From Orobanche coerulescens (Eukaryota; Streptophyta; Magnoliopsida; Lamiales; Orobanchaceae): a DNA stretch of 64,000 nt. Both the position numbers and the translations under genes were made by a program. A model generated the notes under the pieces. That model saw only the letters and a program-made list of their open reading frames with translations, was not told the origin of the DNA and searched no databases. Location of the stretch: positions 19,960,358 to 20,024,357 of the forward strand of contig CM065814.1 of assembly GCA_033398695.1 (NCBI GenBank), read 5' to 3'. Each line of letters opens with the position of its first letter. Positions within the stretch are counted from its first letter, which is position 1. Shown piece by piece: positions 33,823 to 45,075 of the stretch.

Positions 33823-35152
33823 ATCCCAACCCCTGTTTCTTCAAAGTGTATTTTTGAACCGAGAGCATATTTTCAAATTTCTCGTTTCCGAGAGAAAATT
33901 TCTTCGTTAAATTTTTGAGATCGGTTTGAATTTTAACAAGATCATCCTTTAAAATATTTTCATTTTCAATGCATTTAGAATGATCGATCTCGATAAACTT
34001 TCCCTTTTCAAGAATTTTGGAATTTTCAAGTTCCAATGATTTATTTTTAAATTGAAGGGATTTTATCTCGGATAAAGCATTTTGAAAATCGGTATGCAGT
34101 AATTCAAATGCTTCAAATAATTCATAGTGAGATGATGTAGTAACCTGGCTTTCGACGTCGCTATCGTCGAATGAACTTCGGGCCATGAGAGCGAGATTGT
34201 TTTGATTGATAAAATCATCATCTTCGTCGTCATCGCTCCATGTTGCAACGAGAACCTCCTTCTTGGGTTTTACTCGGCAATTTTTAGCAAAGTGGTCTGG
34301 TTTACCACATAATCGACAATTGTTTTCGAATTTCTTAGATTCGCCCGAGATGTATTTCTTTCTCCGGTTTAATAAGGTTTGAAACTTATTAATATTCTTG
34401 GCATAATATGCCGATTCTTCCTCGCTTTCATCAACCGGGATTTCTTCTCTTTTTGACATCTTAGCCTTTAAGGATATCGATCTTTCCTTCGGTATCGGCT
34501 TTGCATTTCGAGATTTAAGGACAATCTCGTAAGTTATTAGTGAACCAACGAGGGCACTAAAATCAAGATTATTGAGATCTTTCGATTCCATAATCGCCGT
34601 CACCGTTCTGTCCCATTCAACAGGTAGTGATCTTAAGAATTTCTTGACTTTCTCACTACTTGATAATGGTTTACCGAACGAAGCAAGTCCATTTGTGATG
34701 ACCGAAAATCGGTCGAGCATGTTGGTGATGGACTCGTCACCCTTCATAATGAATAACTCGTAGTCATGGAGAAGCATATTGATCTTCGTCTCCTTGACTT
34801 GAGTTGTCCCTTCGTGTGTGATTTCAAGAATTTTCCATATCTCTTTAGCACTTTCACACGATGAGATACGATTGACCTCTTTCGGACTTAAGGCACAAAA
34901 TAGAAATTGAGTAGCCTTACAATTTAGATGGTCGTTCTTCCAATCCGCATCATCATATTCTTCGAAAGATTTAAGCGTACCGTCGGATTTGAGAGGAATT
35001 TTTGGACCAAGACATATTATTTTCCAAAGCTCGATGTCATATGCTCGGATGAATATTGACATCTTTTTCTTCCACGTCATGAAGTTTGAGCCATCAAAAA
35101 ATGGTGGTCGGTTAAGAGCAAGGCCTTCGACTGGAGCAAATTGGAACGCCAT
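33823..35152 (-). pseudogene. Copia-C gag (UBN2 type with CCHC knuckle)
   Basis: ATG 35152-35150 (MAFQFAPVEGLALNRPPFF) is chosen because the preceding in-frame codons run into the primer-binding site and LTR. The order is: DGSNFMTWKKKMSIFI, the N-terminal DUF4219-like part; ATQFLFCALSPKEVNRI and IWKILEITHEGTTQVKETKI, the UBN2 capsid; CRLCGKPDHFAKNC, the knuckle; then an acidic stretch (SDDDEDDDF) and a coiled-coil-like tail rich in Lys, Leu and Asn. Such long tails are seen in SIRE-type Copia Gag. The frame has no stop from 35152 to the hAT insertion, unusual for this window. The hAT supplies the present end; the original C-terminus continues at 33185. Confidence 0.85.
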
Positions 35153-35195
35153 TTGGATCTTCTCATTGGATGTTAAGCCGCTTATTGGAGGTACC

Positions 35196-35207
35196 GCTCC
35201 GATACCA
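35196..35207 (-). promoter_or_regulatory. Copia-C primer-binding site (initiator Met-tRNA)
   Basis: The minus strand reads TGGTATCGGAGC, two bases from the LTR edge at 35210. Confidence 0.85.
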
Positions 35208-35209
35208 AT

Positions 35210-36239
35210 TGTTGGAGCAAAATCGGTATTTGTGATGTTGTGTGTAAGCGTAAATATAAAGGTGTGGAAATTAAACGACACACGGATTTATATAGATTCA
35301 GCTATAATCGAGTCTACGTCCCCTCTCAATATCTTTTCTATAGGTTGAAGAAAAACCTCTGCACCTCTTTTCTATCGGTCGAGGGATAACCGTTACAATC
35401 ACGTCTTCAATTGGTCCGTGATAAACCACTCGTACTTGTATTTTTGTCGGTCTAAGTTAAACCATTTTCCTTTTCTATTAGAAAAGGAATCAACCACTCT
35501 AGATTTCTATCGGTACTGGATAAAGCTCATGAAGATATCGATTGCGATTCTAATAATGCCGGATCCTTGATCCTAATAACACCGAATCCAATCGTATCTT
35601 TTCTTTTACCTCTTGTGTATGTGTTGAATGTATAAACACTCAAACTAACAATATAAGCTCAATATCACAACAACAATATAATGTATATCATATATGATGA
35701 ATGTCTTGATTGCTTGAAGTTGTTGTGATGAAACATTACCATAGGAATGGTATTTATAAGCTCCAAAGCCTTTCTAGCAGTTAGCTCCCTGACTCCTCAT
35801 TACGGCCGTTAGCCATTTAACGTACGTTAACACATCCCGGTTACGTACGTTAATATCTCCCAGTTTGAGCCAAGTAACTTCTGATTCGATCATTACATAC
35901 GTTAATCAATCACCCATTACGTACGTTAAGGATACATCATTGCTGACGTCATATATCTGTTGCCGCCTTTCTTACTTTGACTCGTACAACGTTCTTCTTG
36001 TTTGAATTCCCAAGCACACCATTACATACGTTAAGATCCTTAGCTTAAGTACGTTATATGCAATACGCTATGTATGTTATACCACATAGGTTTACGTATG
36101 TTAGCCTGTATGAAAATCCTTCCAGATTGTCGTCTTCCACTCCTTCGTTGTTTTGCTTCACCTCTTTGTTGTTTTGTTTTGTGTAACAACTTAATCATCA
36201 AAACACTATAAAGTATGTATGGAACAAAATGTTCCAACA
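35210..36239 (-). repeat. Copia-C right LTR (5' LTR)
   Basis: TGTTGGAGC to TGTTCCAACA, 1030 bp, aligned with 31458-32509 except for the 22-bp gap. Its palindromes have lost several CG sites (for example TTACATACGTTAA). Confidence 0.9.
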
Positions 36240-36457
36240 GTATATTCCATCTTCATATAGTCTTTACTCGTATTTAGATCATGTGTATTTTAAGGCTAAT
36301 AGCCGCACAATTTGTAAACTCCCGATCGGAGTAAGGATTATTATTTTGTGGTGCGGTATCACAAAATATGTCATGATTTATCTATATTTTGGTATCGCCT
36401 GGTGGGTCCAGTGTGGGCCCACGACACTGTGATAGCCGCTGTTTAGGGGGTGTTACA

Positions 36458-37035
36458 GTAGCCTTGGGTAATTATGGGTGATTTCAACAGTGTACTGTAC
36501 TCTGAGAGGATAGAATATGTGGTAACATGGTAATTGATGCTGAGAGTAATGATTTTAGGGAAGCCATCTTGAACAATGAATTGCAGGAACTTAGCTATAT
36601 AGGATGGCCATACACTTGGTGCAATAAGCAAGGGGAGAACCTGATATATTCTAAAATTGCTAGAAGTTTTGCTGATATATTATGGCAACAAGTGTATAAC
36701 AGCTCTGTGGTTGAAGTTCTGAATCCTGGCAGCTCAGATCACTCCCCACTTATGGTTCAGCTAGGACAAAAGAAGGGAAACAGGCCTAAAAGCTTCAAAT
36801 TATTAAACTTTATGACTGACCATGATGACTTCATGAAAACAGTAAAGACAAGCTGGAGCATGACTGTGGAGGGTGTAAAAATGTATAGAATCTGGATGAA
36901 GTTGAAAGAACTTAAGAGACCTTTGAGATGTTTGATAAAGCACTATTCCTATATTCACTTTAGATTGGATACAGAGAGAATGAAGGTTGAGCAGTTACAA
37001 GATGCCCTAAAGTCCAATCCTTTTGATAAACATCT
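36458..37035 (+). pseudogene. LINE-L ORF2, segment 2: endonuclease C-terminus
   Basis: The text resumes with PWVIMGDFNSVL, the Asp/Asn core motif of the AP-endonuclease fold, exactly where 12449 stopped. A frameshift near 36515 moves to the frame MVIDAESNDFREAILNNEL, then GWPYTWCNKQGENL and SSDHSPLMVQL. SDHSPL holds the catalytic Asp-His pair of the domain end. The frame stays open to the LTR of Tat-G. CATCT at 37031-37035 is the target duplication of Tat-G. Confidence 0.85.
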
Positions 37036-37934
37036 TGTTGTGCGGCGATTTACACGCCTAGATGGCGATCGGCACAATGGTCAAGAGCCGGCCATAGAAG
37101 ACAAATGTTGGGCAAGCGCCTAGCGATCGACATCATAGGTGATCGTCTATCGACATCTGGTGATCATCTATAATGTCCGACTGTAGACGATCGTCCCGTA
37201 CCACGTATGGATCCGACATACGTCAGAGTCGTCGAAGACCGAATCTCGGATGAAGACCCACGTGCAGATCCGCAAAAGGCGCCACAAGATAAGGCCCTTT
37301 AACCCCAGCCTGTCACCACCTTCACACCTACTGACAGGCCCGCCGAAAGGTACAAAGTGGGTCCTCCCCAGACAGCGACTCAGGATGCGTGCGGACTTCT
37401 CATTGGCTCGCACATCTGGCTGCCAGCAACATCCTCAGACTTTAAGGAAACAGTCCCACGTGATGGGACGATCGCCCACCTTATTTTAATATAGAAAACG
37501 GCGGTCGCCCGCGATCACCGGGGAGGACCTAACAACCTCTTCTTCTATAAATAGAAGGCCTCCAACAGTGGCCTAAAGACAGTGAAATCCATTCATGAAA
37601 ATATGGTAGAATTTACTTGACAGAAACTCATTCACATATACAGAACATATAAAGCAAGAATTCACAGAGCATCATATCTGGTTCTTCCGGCAATCTTCAT
37701 GCTCTATAGCTAAGATAACTGGAGTCTTTACACTCATTGTAATTGCACTCTAACATTAATAGTTGTACTCCAAAGTATCTGTATTAATAACATCTCGCGA
37801 GAGCATTCAAGCCCGGGACTAACAACCCCGGCAAATCTTGTGTTATTTACTTTCCCACGGAAGTGTTCTCGCATTTGTTTGTTACTCGACCATTCCAGCA
37901 ATATCATCTCCGGATAATATTTTGGGTAACAACA
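37036..37934 (+). repeat. Tat-G 5' LTR (899 bp)
   Basis: It begins TGTTGTGCGG and ends GGTAACAACA. A TATA-like TCTATAAATAG lies near 37550. GATCGTC-type palindromic phrases fill the first 200 bp. Confidence 0.9.
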
Positions 37935-37936
37935 AT

Positions 37937-37954
37937 TGGCACTAGAAGAAGGGG
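37937..37954 (+). promoter_or_regulatory. Tat-G primer-binding site (tRNA not assigned)
   Basis: TGGCACTAGAAGAAGGGG starts three bases after the LTR. It does not match the initiator Met-tRNA. Similar sites occur in Tat-lineage elements as I recall, but I could not assign the tRNA. Confidence 0.65.
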
Positions 37955-38063
37955 CATCTTAACCTTCATTTTTATTCCGACCGTCTCGAAGAACACTCAC
38001 TGTTCTCCGGAGCATATACTTGAAGGAACACTCACTGTTCTTCAAAGAAAAACTTTCAGAAAC

Positions 38064-40088
38064 ATGACGTCTGCTACGACCTCTAAAAGAGCCACCCTGC
38101 GATCTGCCGGACACCTCATTCCGGCCCAGACCGAATCCCAACCTACGGCGGAAGGCGACTGCGGCGACGCTAGGCTCTCACTCCCGCCCCCAAGGGAGAA
38201 TCCCAGCCTCTCACTCGATCACTTCGAAACCGCGGAACAAATCGAGGAGGCTATGGCCATCCTCAGGGAGTGACGGAGGGCATGCGACTCGCCCACCATT
38301 ACTCCATCAGGCATCCGCCGTGTAGGCAAGCGGAAGCTCAAGGGGCAATATGTCGAGAAATCGTCAGAAAGCCCCGAGCCGCAGGGAAAGGCGCTCGTAA
38401 GGCGGGACGACTCCGTCTTCAGCCGCCTAGGGAGTGATCCCTCGTGGCGACCCGGGCATTCAGGCCCCAGCCGGGAGACATCGGAGTCCGAATCCGTCAC
38501 CAGGAGTTCGGCATATCCGACTCCCAGAAGAAAAGCCGGCCAATGGGCCCCTACTCGCCTAAGGATTGAGCCCGGTGGTGGAGAACTCGTCGCCTACCAT
38601 GGAGCCAGGAGATCAGTACATGATCGCCTTGGCTCGCGCTCCGAGAGCCAATCAGTGAGCAGTCAGGCTACGGCGATGGCCGCCATGCAGCGCCAGCTCA
38701 ACGAAGTGAAGGCGCTCCTAGAAACTGGGGCAGGCGCCAAGAGATCGATCGCTGGGCCGAGTGAGCCACTCGCGGCCCAGATCGAGCTTGCCCCAGTTCA
38801 ACCTAAGATCGCTCCCCCTAAAACACCTCTATATGAGGGGAGATCGGATCATGAGACCCATTTGAGCAAGTTCCGGATTTACATGACTGGATGTGGGGCA
38901 TCAGATGCGACGAAGTGCCGAATGTTCCCATTGACATTGGGCGATCTCGCCCATATGTGGTACATCTCACTGCCACCGCGCTCGATCAATTGTTTTGAGA
39001 AGCTGGCGAACGACTTCATGTCGCATTTCGCTGCCAAAGTCGCTCGGCCAGAGGGCCCCCACCGCATGATGAAGATCAGGCAGGGGAAGGACGAGCCCAA
39101 CGAAGACTACATCGATCGGGTGGATGAAATAGTCCTCACCGGCGAGCCCATTAGCGACGAGCTCGCTCTCTACTCGGCCCTAGGGGGATTCCATGGCTAT
39201 TCGCCCATGTTCAGGCATCTTACAAAGGACATCCCCCCGACCTACGCGATCTTCCGCGTCAGGGCCGCTGATTTTCTGGCTAGGCTGAGAATGCTCACCC
39301 TTCGTTTAGGCGAGGGATCTGCAGGGGAAGGGAAGGCGCCATCTTCCATCCCGAGAAAGGCAGTTGCCAAGCCCAGAAAAGCGGTCGCAAAGCCGCCCGG
39401 TGAATTCAAAGCCTTCGAGAATGTGGAGGTTCACCTCCTCCGCAACCTCAATCTATCTCCGACCCACATCTTTAACGCCATCAAGGGGCGCGAGTGGCTT
39501 AACAAACCAAAGCTGATAAGGGACAACGGTCATCTAGACCGCAGCAAATTTTGTGCCTACCACAAGAGTCCCGGCCACAATACCAGCCAATGCCGCGACC
39601 TCCTCAGACAACTCTGGAGACTGTTTGAGGAAGGCAAGTTGGATAACTTGGTTACCAATCCAGAACCCCGGGCAGAAAGGACAGGCGGGCGCGATCGCCG
39701 CCAGAACGACGGAATCTCTCCCAATCCGGTCGCCAGAATCGAGCAAAACGAGCCGGAGTATTCAGATGAATCAATTCCTCCTATCAACCCCAGCGGCCGT
39801 ATCAATATGCTTCAGTCAGGAGGTGGAGACCTCGGAGGCCTTTCTCCGGTTTCCACCATGTCGAATAGAAAGCGGAAGGTCGAGCTAAGAGCGTTCGCAG
39901 GGGTCCATGTCGTGGTGCCCCCAGAGCCGACCATCTCCATAGACGCGCTCATCACCTTCTCCAACAAGGATACAGAGGGAGTGCAGTGCCCCAAAGAGGA
40001 TGCATTGGTAATCTCTGCATGTATCCTTGGGAAAATGGTCGATCGCGTGCTGGTTGACAATGGGAGCTTTTGCCAATATCATATTTAA
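38064..40088 (+). pseudogene. Tat-G gag and protease start
   Basis: ATG 38064 (MTSATTSKRATLRSAG) opens a frame with one internal TGA (38271-38273), then open to 40088. The capsid domain is near 38815-39280 (APPKTPLYEGRSDHETHLSK, FPLTLGDLAHMWYISLPPRS, MSHFAAKVARPE). The atypical knuckle CAYHKSPGHNTSQC is the Tat form, with His in place of the second Cys. The protease starts with VDRVLVDNGS at about 40035, an Asp-Asn-Gly form used in this lineage. An extra T in the run at about 40066-40069 shifts the frame inside the active-site loop, and the protease continues in the next frame. Confidence 0.85.
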
Positions 40089-41958
40089 ATCTGCTCTTGA
40101 CCAGCTCGGCAACCTGACCAAGTTCATCAAGCCATTTGGCACCGTGCTTCAAGGGTTCGGCGACAGCACAGTCCAAGCCTATGGAAGGATCAAGCTCTCT
40201 GTAGAGCTAACATGCTATTACGATCCCGAGGTTAGGATTACTAGGAACCTAAATTTTGTAATCATAAATAGGCCCAGCATCTATAATGGGTTCCTAGGTC
40301 GCCCATTTCTAGAAACCTTCGAGGCGGTCGCCTCTTCTTTCTTCTACTGTATCAAATTCCCCACTGCTGATGGGACGATCGGTACTGTAAAAGGAGACCA
40401 ACTAATGGCTAAGAAATGTTTGAATTACTCCTGTGTCGTAACTTCTTTCAACACTTCCCATACTATTTATAACATTGAGACGATCGATAATCAACCGATG
40501 GAGATCGAAGAGCCAAGCACCTCGTACCAGCCCGACTCAGAGGATGGCATCTCACATCGATTAACGGACGACATCGATCCAAGGATCGGTTTCGAGCCAA
40601 GCCTCGACATTGATCCAAGGATCGAGTCCGGAAATCTTTCCGAACGAGAAGTGACCGTCCCCATTAAAGAGTTGGAAAATATAACAATAGATTCGGCTCG
40701 CCTGGAGCGGGAAGTACAGATCGGCACGAGCGTCGACCTCGAATTAAAGGAGGATCTGATCAATTTACTACGTAAGAACATCGGAGTCTTTGCCTGGTCG
40801 CATCAAGATATGGTTGGCATAAGTCCTGAACACGCTTGCCACTATCTAAAGATCGACCCGACAAGGAAGCCTGTTCACCAGAAACGTAGGAAATTCGGTC
40901 CTGAGAAATACGTAGCGCTCGACATAGAAGTCAAAAAGCTACTCGACAACAAACTAATCGGAGTGTCTACAGACGAGCCACAATGGGTAGCCAACGCGGT
41001 GCTCGTCAAAAAGCCGAACAGCTCCTGGAGTTTATGCATCGACTTCACCGACCTCAACGCGGCATGCCCAAAAGACCACTTTCCGATGCCTCATATTGAT
41101 CACTTGGTCAATAGCACAGCAGGTTGTGAAATGATGTCATTCATGGATGCCTTCGCCGGGTACCATCAGATCCCCATGGCGGAGAAAGACGTAGAACACA
41201 CATCGTTCCACACGGAAAAAGACATATACTTTTGGGTCCGAATGCCGTTCGGTCTGAAAAATGCACGGAAGACCTACCAGCGACTAGTCAATGGGATGTT
41301 CGCCAATCAGATCGGCAAGAACATGGAGGTCTACATTGACGACATCGTGGTCAAAAGCCTCAAAAAGGAAGATCACCTCAATGACCTTGCCGAGACGTTC
41401 GCCATCCTCGAGAAGTTCAACATGAAGCTGAACCCCAAGAAATGCAACTTTGGGGTAAGCTCCAGAAAATTCCTGGGGCACATAGTGAGCTAAAGAGGGA
41501 TCGAGGCAAACCCCACCAAGATCCAGGCGATCCTCGACATGCAGGAGCCACGGAATGTCAAACAGGTGCAATGCCTCACTGGTTGTCTAGCTGCCCTCAA
41601 CCGTTTCATATCTCGACTGGGAGATAAAAGCAAGCCATTCTTCGCGACCATAAAGAACAAAAAGTCCGCATGGACAAAGGAGAGTCAAATAGCGTTCGCC
41701 AAAATCAAGGAATATCTATCTAACCCCCAGATCTTGGCAAAGCCGGTCCCCGGCGAAAAGCTATTCCTTCACCTGGCGGCCTCGGAGGTCGCGCTGAGTG
41801 CTGTTTTAGTACGAGCAGAGGGGCAAGCCCACTTGCCGATCTACTTCGTTAGCTAAGCGCTCCATGACGCGGAAACACGATACACGCCTCTGGAGAAGAT
41901 CGCCTACGCTCTAGTCATGAGTTTTCGCAAGCTGAGGGCCTAATTCTTCGAACACCAA
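40070..41958 (+). pseudogene. Tat-G protease end, reverse transcriptase and RNase H
   Basis: Protease end: YGRIKLSVELTCYY and YNGFLGRPFLETFEAV. RT: HQKRRKFGPEKYVALDIEV, NSSWSLCIDFTDLNAACPK, FMDAFAGYHQI, MPFGLKNARKTYQRLVN and VYIDDIVVKS, with catalytic YIDD intact. The RNase H region follows in the same frame, interrupted by TAA 41491-41493, TAA 41854-41856 and TAA 41941-41943. Each hits a position where relatives have a coding codon (for example GHIVS*RGIEANP). Confidence 0.85.
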
Positions 41959-42560
41959 GTGGAGGTTCTGACGACTCTCCCCTTAAGGCAAGTTCTGCAC
42001 CGGCCAGACACCAACGGGCGACTCCTCAAGTGGTCACTGGAAATCGCCCAATACGGTATCACAAATGCTCCTCGCACGACGATCAAAGGCCAAGCTCTGG
42101 CGGACTTCGTGGTGGAATTAACATTCCCTCCTAGTCCGACCCTGATCGACCGTCCTGCTTGGAAGTTGTACGTGGATGGCTCAGCAACCAACTCGCGAGC
42201 AGGGGTAGGGATTGTACTCATCAGCCCCGACGGCCAAAGTTTCACAAACGCTGTGCGTTTCGGGTTCCGTGCGACCAACAATGAAGCCTAGTACGAAGCC
42301 TTGGTAGGCGGGCTCGATGTAGCACTCGCCCTAGGTGTTCGCCGTCTCCACATTTTCATGGACCCCATCTTGGTCGTGAACCAAGTCAAGGGAGAATATG
42401 AGACGTGCGGCGAACATATGATCAAGTACCAAGAACTGGTCGCCGAAATGTGCACAAAGTTTGAAGAAGTGCTGATTGAACAAGTCCCGAGAGAGCACAA
42501 CTCTCAGGCAGATGCCCTATCTAAACTAGCGTCGTCAGATGGGGCGGCCGATTTCTCTAA
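41959..42560 (+). pseudogene. Tat-G second, archaeal-type RNase H
   Basis: WKLYVDGSATNSRAGVGIVL, FRATNNEA then TAG (42289-42291), YEALVGGLDVAL and REHNSQADALSKLAS match the extra RNase H typical of Tat-lineage Ty3 elements. The TAG replaces what is normally a Glu codon in NNEAEYEAL; this Glu is a catalytic residue of RNase H folds. Otherwise open in the pol frame. Confidence 0.85.
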
Positions 42561-42599
42561 CATCCAAATCACAAAATCAGCAAAGTCGGCGATCGATAG

Positions 42600-43855
42600 A
42601 AGCCTGATTACCACAGTTTCCATCGCCGAAGAGAGCTGGATGACTCCGTTCATCAAATACTTGAAGGACGGGACGGTCCCCGACGATCGTATCAAAGCAC
42701 GCCAGCTTCAGCTCCGCGCAACCAGATACACCCTATTGGTTGACCGGCTTTACAAGCGAGCTTTCAGCCTTACTCTCCTCAAGTGCATCACGCTGGAGGA
42801 AGGCCGACTCATTTTAGCCGAGATCCGTGATGGGATCTGTGGAAACCATGCCGGCGGGCGAGCTCTCATCCACAAAACGACCAGGCAAGGTTTTTTCTGG
42901 CCTACACTACAAAAAGACGCGATCGCCTACGCCCGATCGTGTCACAGATGTCAAGTGATGGGCCCAAACATCAAGCTCTCCCCCGAACAGCTCACTTCTA
43001 TGTACAGTCCATGGACGTTCGCCCAATGGGGCATCGACCTCATCGGTCCCTTGTCGACGGCGCCAGGAGGATGTAAATTCGCCATCGGGGGGTCGATTAT
43101 TTCACGAAATGGACTGAGGCCGAGCTAATCAATAAGATCGGCCAAGAACAAGTAATCAAGTTCATTTGGAAGAACATCATATGCCGGTTCGGGCTACCCC
43201 AGGCAATCATCTCCGACAACAGAAAGCAGTTCGACGGCTTGGAAGTCATGCAATTCTGCGAGAGATAGGGAATCAAAAAGTTGTTCTCGGTCCCTTACCA
43301 CCCTCAGACGAACGGGCAGGTAGAGGCTGTAAACAAGATCCTCAAACACACGATCAAAGCAAGACTTGAATCCAAATAAGGACGATGGGTGAGCGAGCTC
43401 CCAGATGTTTTGTGGTCCTACCGAACGACGACCCGAAACTCAACTGGCAAGACCCCGTTCGCCCTCGCCTTTGGATCAGAAGCAGTGATCCCTTCGGAGA
43501 TCCCCGTCTCAGCCACCGAACTGAACAGGAGATGACGACGGATAATGATATAGCCCGACGAATTGACTTATACATGCTCGAAGAATGGCGACTGACCTCA
43601 GAAATGAAGAACACAATCCACAAGAGGAGATCCGAGAAATTCTTCAATTCGAAGGTCAAGGAAAGACGGTTCCAAGTGGCCGACCTAGTCCTCAAAAAGG
43701 TCCAGACTCACACGGGAGTCTTTGGCCCGAATTGGGAAGGCCCCTTCAGGATATCTAAGTGGCTAACTAGGGGAGCCTACGAACTCGAACACCCAGACGG
43801 CACTCCGGACCAATACCCCTGGAACGCCGTGAATATGAAGAAATACTACCAGTAG
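42600..43855 (+). pseudogene. Tat-G integrase
   Basis: Zinc-binding part: GNHAGGRALIHKTTRQGFFW and SCHRCQ. The core starts at WGIDLIGPL, with the first catalytic Asp. A lost base at about 43086 shifts the frame. The core continues with TKWTEAELINKI, AIISDNRKQF and NGQVEAVNKILKHTI, so Asp, Asp and Glu are all visible, across TAG 43266-43268 and TAA 43378-43380. After another shift near 43530 the C-terminal frame reads FQVADLVLKKV, GPNWEGPFRI and GAYELEHPDGT, ending at TAG 43853-43855. Confidence 0.85.
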
Positions 43856-43960
43856 AAAGTTTGTATTCAGTTACCCAATGTACAAAGATTTAAATGAGAT
43901 TCTTCAATCCCCTACATATGATTCGCCTCGACGAAAACAAATAAATAAAAAGAGGACGAC

Positions 43961-44475
43961 TCGCTCGCCCTATAATAGGTCATAATCTAACCTGACGGAC
44001 CTATGTAAGTGATCGCCTCTCCAAGAACAACGTATACCGTCAAGGATCGTCATTCAATATGGCGATCCTAGGTAGAAAAGTGCAACAATAACCCTGGAGG
44101 TCGATGGAACCGACAGCTTCGTCCATGCAAGGTTCCTTTGGGCTACAATCGCTCGTCCTTCGTTTAAATACGAGGCGAGCGTAGCCGAAGGACCCTCCAA
44201 ATAAATCTGTGGACATGCTCGCTCGCCCTCAAAGGTACATCATCTAACATGATGGACCCGGACAAGGCGACGCGTCCCTATCCCATCACAACGTATACCG
44301 TCGAGGGTCGCCATCTAACATGGTGATCCAAGGTACAAAAGTGCTAAAAAGCCGCGGACGTAGAGTCGAATAAACCGACGACACCCCGTGCAAGGACTCC
44401 TCCAGACCAAGAGGGCTCCCCTTTCGTTTATACACAAGGCGGGCGCAGCCTAACGGAGGACCCTAACAATAAAGT
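43961..44475. repeat. 258-bp tandem repeat in the Tat-G 3' non-coding part
   Basis: Two units start at 43961 and 44219 with TCGCTCGCCC. Both hold CATCTAAC or AATCTAAC, AACGTATACCGTC, GGTCGCCATCTAACATGG-like text, GGTA.AAAAGTGC, CGTTTA.A, GCGGGCGCAGCC-like text and GGACCCT, in order. A weak partial third copy may follow to about 44580. Such repeats are common after integrase in Tat elements. Confidence 0.75.
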
Positions 44476-45075
44476 GAGTCGCGAGACAGACCTACGGGTG
44501 GAATGTCCCTCGCACGCAAAGACACGGTTATGGAGGTCGGTCCATCAAACTCCGCGACCGTACACGGATCCTCAAAGTAGAAACAGTCGTCCTCCCTTGA
44601 AGAATCGGAAAAACTGAAAGATATCTCACCAAACATACTATTTTCGTTCCCTTACTTACACTAAGTAAACAAAAACAAGGGGCAAAGTGGAGCTATTCCT
44701 AAATGCGATCGGGAGGAAGGGACCATACATGATCGGCTTTGTTCAGACACACACATGACGATCGGTTTTGTTCGAGAAATTCACAAGTAAAAATTTGCGA
44801 GTGCACGAATACATTCGGATCTATTCAGACAATTGTGCAAAGTTTCAATCAGACGATCGTCAAGCAAGGAAGAGGAAGTAAAACTTTATACCTGGAACCT
44901 TCAGGTGTCGAGGAAAGCGAAACAATCGAGCTCCCAACCAATGATGTTCATTATTGACTGTGCGAACGTCGAGGTAGGAGTCCGGCAAACCGTGAATTCA
45001 CTCCCAGGCGATCAAGAAATCAAAGGGGAGATCGCCGATCGCTGGAACAAGGGAGCCTGCAAAAAGGAAACCAAA
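44476..45075. other. Tat-G 3' non-coding stretch, nothing recognised
   Basis: Short frames at 44739-45117 show no family motif. I see no repeat beyond the possible partial copy noted above. Confidence 0.4.

Larger units (their letters stand above)
31458..36239 (-). mobile_element. Copia-C, gag-only Ty1/Copia element
   Basis: This 4782-bp minus-strand element is flanked by GTATA on both sides (31453-31457 and 36240-36244). It has 1052- and 1030-bp LTRs with ends TGTTGGA and TCCAACA, a primer-binding site and a polypurine tract. Only gag is present in the internal 2.7 kb; no protease, integrase or RT motif is seen. It is therefore a non-autonomous derivative that would need enzymes from a relative. 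A hAT element sits in the 3' part of gag. Confidence 0.9.
12450..36457 (+). mobile_element. Chromo-A, chromovirus inserted in the LINE endonuclease
   Basis: This is a full-structure Ty3 element: 5' LTR, primer-binding site, gag, protease, RT, RNase H, integrase, chromodomain and 3' LTR. It is swollen to 24 kb by Chromo-B (19703-28580) in its integrase/chromodomain junction, and by a 175-bp insertion and Copia-C in its 3' LTR. Without these it would be about 10 kb. The flanks ACAGC and GTAGC differ by two transitions, in keeping with an old insertion. The coding region has many stops and shifts. The chromodomain and the initiator-Met-tRNA primer site place it in the chromovirus branch; Tekay/Del is my best lineage guess. 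Confidence 0.85.
28899..36457 (+). repeat. Chromo-A 3' LTR, split by two insertions
   Basis: The LTR pieces are 28899-31124, 31300-31457 and 36240-36457. Together, after removing duplicated targets, they come to about 2.59 kb, against 2605 bp for the 5' LTR. It starts TATAATATCC (TG mutated to TA) and ends GGGGTGTTACA. Its palindrome array (about 29100-29425) is decayed, mostly at CG sites. Confidence 0.85.

Noticed and set aside
37086..37250. Repeated GATCGTCTATCGACATC phrases as a regulatory array like the palindrome array
   Set aside because: Only a few loosely related copies in the Tat-G LTR with no regular spacing; they do not match the 14-mer motif.
38879..40176. Several minus-strand frames opposite Tat-G gag
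   Set aside because: Shadow frames of the GC-rich gag coding sequence.
15498..43855. Endogenous pararetrovirus (caulimovirus-type) RT
   Set aside because: All Ty3-type RTs here are linked to integrase, LTRs and chromodomains or a Tat-type RNase H; no movement protein or coat-type motif was seen.
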